Shown here one piece after another: positions 4,445 through 5,048 of a stretch of 5,048 bases of DNA. The DNA comes from Rhizobiaceae bacterium (GTDB lineage Bacteria; Pseudomonadota; Alphaproteobacteria; Rhizobiales; Rhizobiaceae), in contig SCRB01000039.1 of NCBI GenBank assembly GCA_004299545.1, forward strand, positions 1 through 5,048. The letters are read 5' to 3'. A program made the position numbers and the translations under genes. A model generated the notes under the pieces. That model was not told the origin of the DNA. It was given only the letters and a program-made list of their open reading frames with translations, and searched no databases. Every line of letters begins with the position of its first letter. Position 1 is the stretch's first letter.

Positions 4445-5048
4445 CGGATGTTCGCCGGGAGACCCCGCATGACCGCGTCGAGGCAAGCCTGAGCGCTGCG
4501 GACGATCGTCTCCGGCTGAGCGAATGGCTGCCGCCCCAGGAGGGGGTCGTCCCACGCGTTCGAATAGGGCGGCGATGGATCAATGTTCTATGGCTCCTCC
4601 CGCTTGTCGTGATCCTCTTGATCCTCGGGATAGCCGTCGCGCAGCAGTTGCGGACCATGCCGGAGGTGCAGGCGTTCATTACCCGCTACCCCGGCGATAC
4701 TCCTTCATTCAGCGCGGTCTACACGGGCTTTCCCTTGTGGCTGCGGCTTCTGCACTTCTTCAATTTCTTCTTCATGATGTTCATCATCCGGGCAGGGATC
4801 CAGATCCTCGCGGATCATCCGCGTCTTTACTGGCGTCGCGACTGCACGCCGGGCACCGACTGGTTCCGCTTCCAGAAGGCCGTCCCGAAAGACCGGATAT
4901 GGACGTCGAAGGACGATTCGGTCTCGATCCCGAAATGGCTCGGCATTCCGGGCGTCCGCCACTCGATCGGCCTTGCCCGCTGGTGGCATTTCTCGTTCGA
5001 CCTCTTGTGGGTGATCAACGGGATCGCGTTTTATGTGCTGCTGTTCAC
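4441..5048 (+). CDS. Cytochrome b domain of a molybdopterin-dependent oxidoreductase, N-terminal part
   Basis: The frame stays open to the end of the window, giving the first 202 residues. After a hydrophilic cytoplasmic start, membrane helices are visible at about 48-69 (WINVLWLLPLVVILLILG), 99-121 (HFFNFFFMMFIIRAG) and from about 181 on (RWWHFSFDLLWVINGIAF). H105 and H183 lie within helices and are candidate haem ligands. The block ILADHPRLYWRRDCTPGTDW followed by VPKDRIWTSKDDS is characteristic, in my memory, of cytochrome b561-like membrane domains fused to or paired with a sulfite-oxidase-type molybdopterin domain; the latter would lie beyond the window. The expected role is electron transfer between the membrane quinone pool and a periplasmic molybdenum active site. 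The ATG is supported by GGAG five bases upstream and by AGGAAGGAG at 4421-4429. A stand-alone cytochrome b subunit is the alternative. Confidence 0.85.
   Translation, partial: MTDVRRETPHDRVEASLSAADDRLRLSEWLPPQEGVVPRVRIGRRWINVLWLLPLVVILLILGIAVAQQLRTMPEVQAFITRYPGDTPSFSAVYTGFPLWLRLLHFFNFFFMMFIIRAGIQILADHPRLYWRRDCTPGTDWFRFQKAVPKDRIWTSKDDSVSIPKWLGIPGVRHSIGLARWWHFSFDLLWVINGIAFYVLLF

Noticed and set aside
3972..4679. Long minus-strand frame (235 codons) antisense to the lipoprotein and cytochrome genes
   Set aside because: Its product is low-complexity and rich in Arg and Ser, and it crosses two opposite-strand genes with good signals (lipobox, membrane helices).

Overview
The window looks like chromosomal DNA from a GC-rich alphaproteobacterium. 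The evidence is an HWE-type sensor kinase (a family concentrated in Alphaproteobacteria), a single-domain receiver, PRC-barrel proteins and a cytochrome b/molybdopterin oxidoreductase of a type found in sphingomonads and rhizobia. A sphingomonad is my first guess, but the sequence alone does not settle the genus. I see no tRNA, rRNA, CRISPR array, transposase or plasmid function.

Layout. On the minus strand at the left, a PAS-HWE histidine kinase (453-1430) is followed directly by a stand-alone receiver protein (48-452): the kinase stop TGA abuts the receiver start GTG. A good sigma70-like promoter (1489-1517) sits in front. The 375-base gap upstream (1431-1805) holds that promoter, a candidate 38-residue ORF with a strong Shine-Dalgarno sequence, and a possible coding remnant. 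Further right, also on the minus strand, a secreted single PRC-barrel protein (2650-3561) precedes a cytoplasmic double PRC-barrel protein (1806-2591) with a 58-base gap, probably as an operon.

The divergent intergenic region 3562-3859 is the most structured part. It carries two back-to-back hairpins in the presumed leader of the PRC gene. Next to them is a 162-base segment (3660-3821) bounded by perfect 16-base inverted repeats, whose right arm can also fold into a local hairpin.

On the plus strand at the right are a small His/Arg-rich lipoprotein (3860-4165), a candidate 63-residue ORF with an excellent ribosome binding site (4253-4444), and the beginning of a membrane cytochrome b protein (4441 to the window end). 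The last is probably the N-terminal half of a molybdopterin-dependent oxidoreductase. The small ORF overlaps the cytochrome start as ATGA, so the two may be translationally coupled.

Taken together the genes suggest an environmental-response and envelope region: a phosphorelay input module, PRC-barrel proteins of the kind often seen among stress-induced genes, an exported lipoprotein and a membrane redox enzyme. That they work together is inference from proximity. I searched by eye for the EcfG-type general stress promoter (GGAAC-N16/17-CGTT) in front of these genes and did not find a convincing one.
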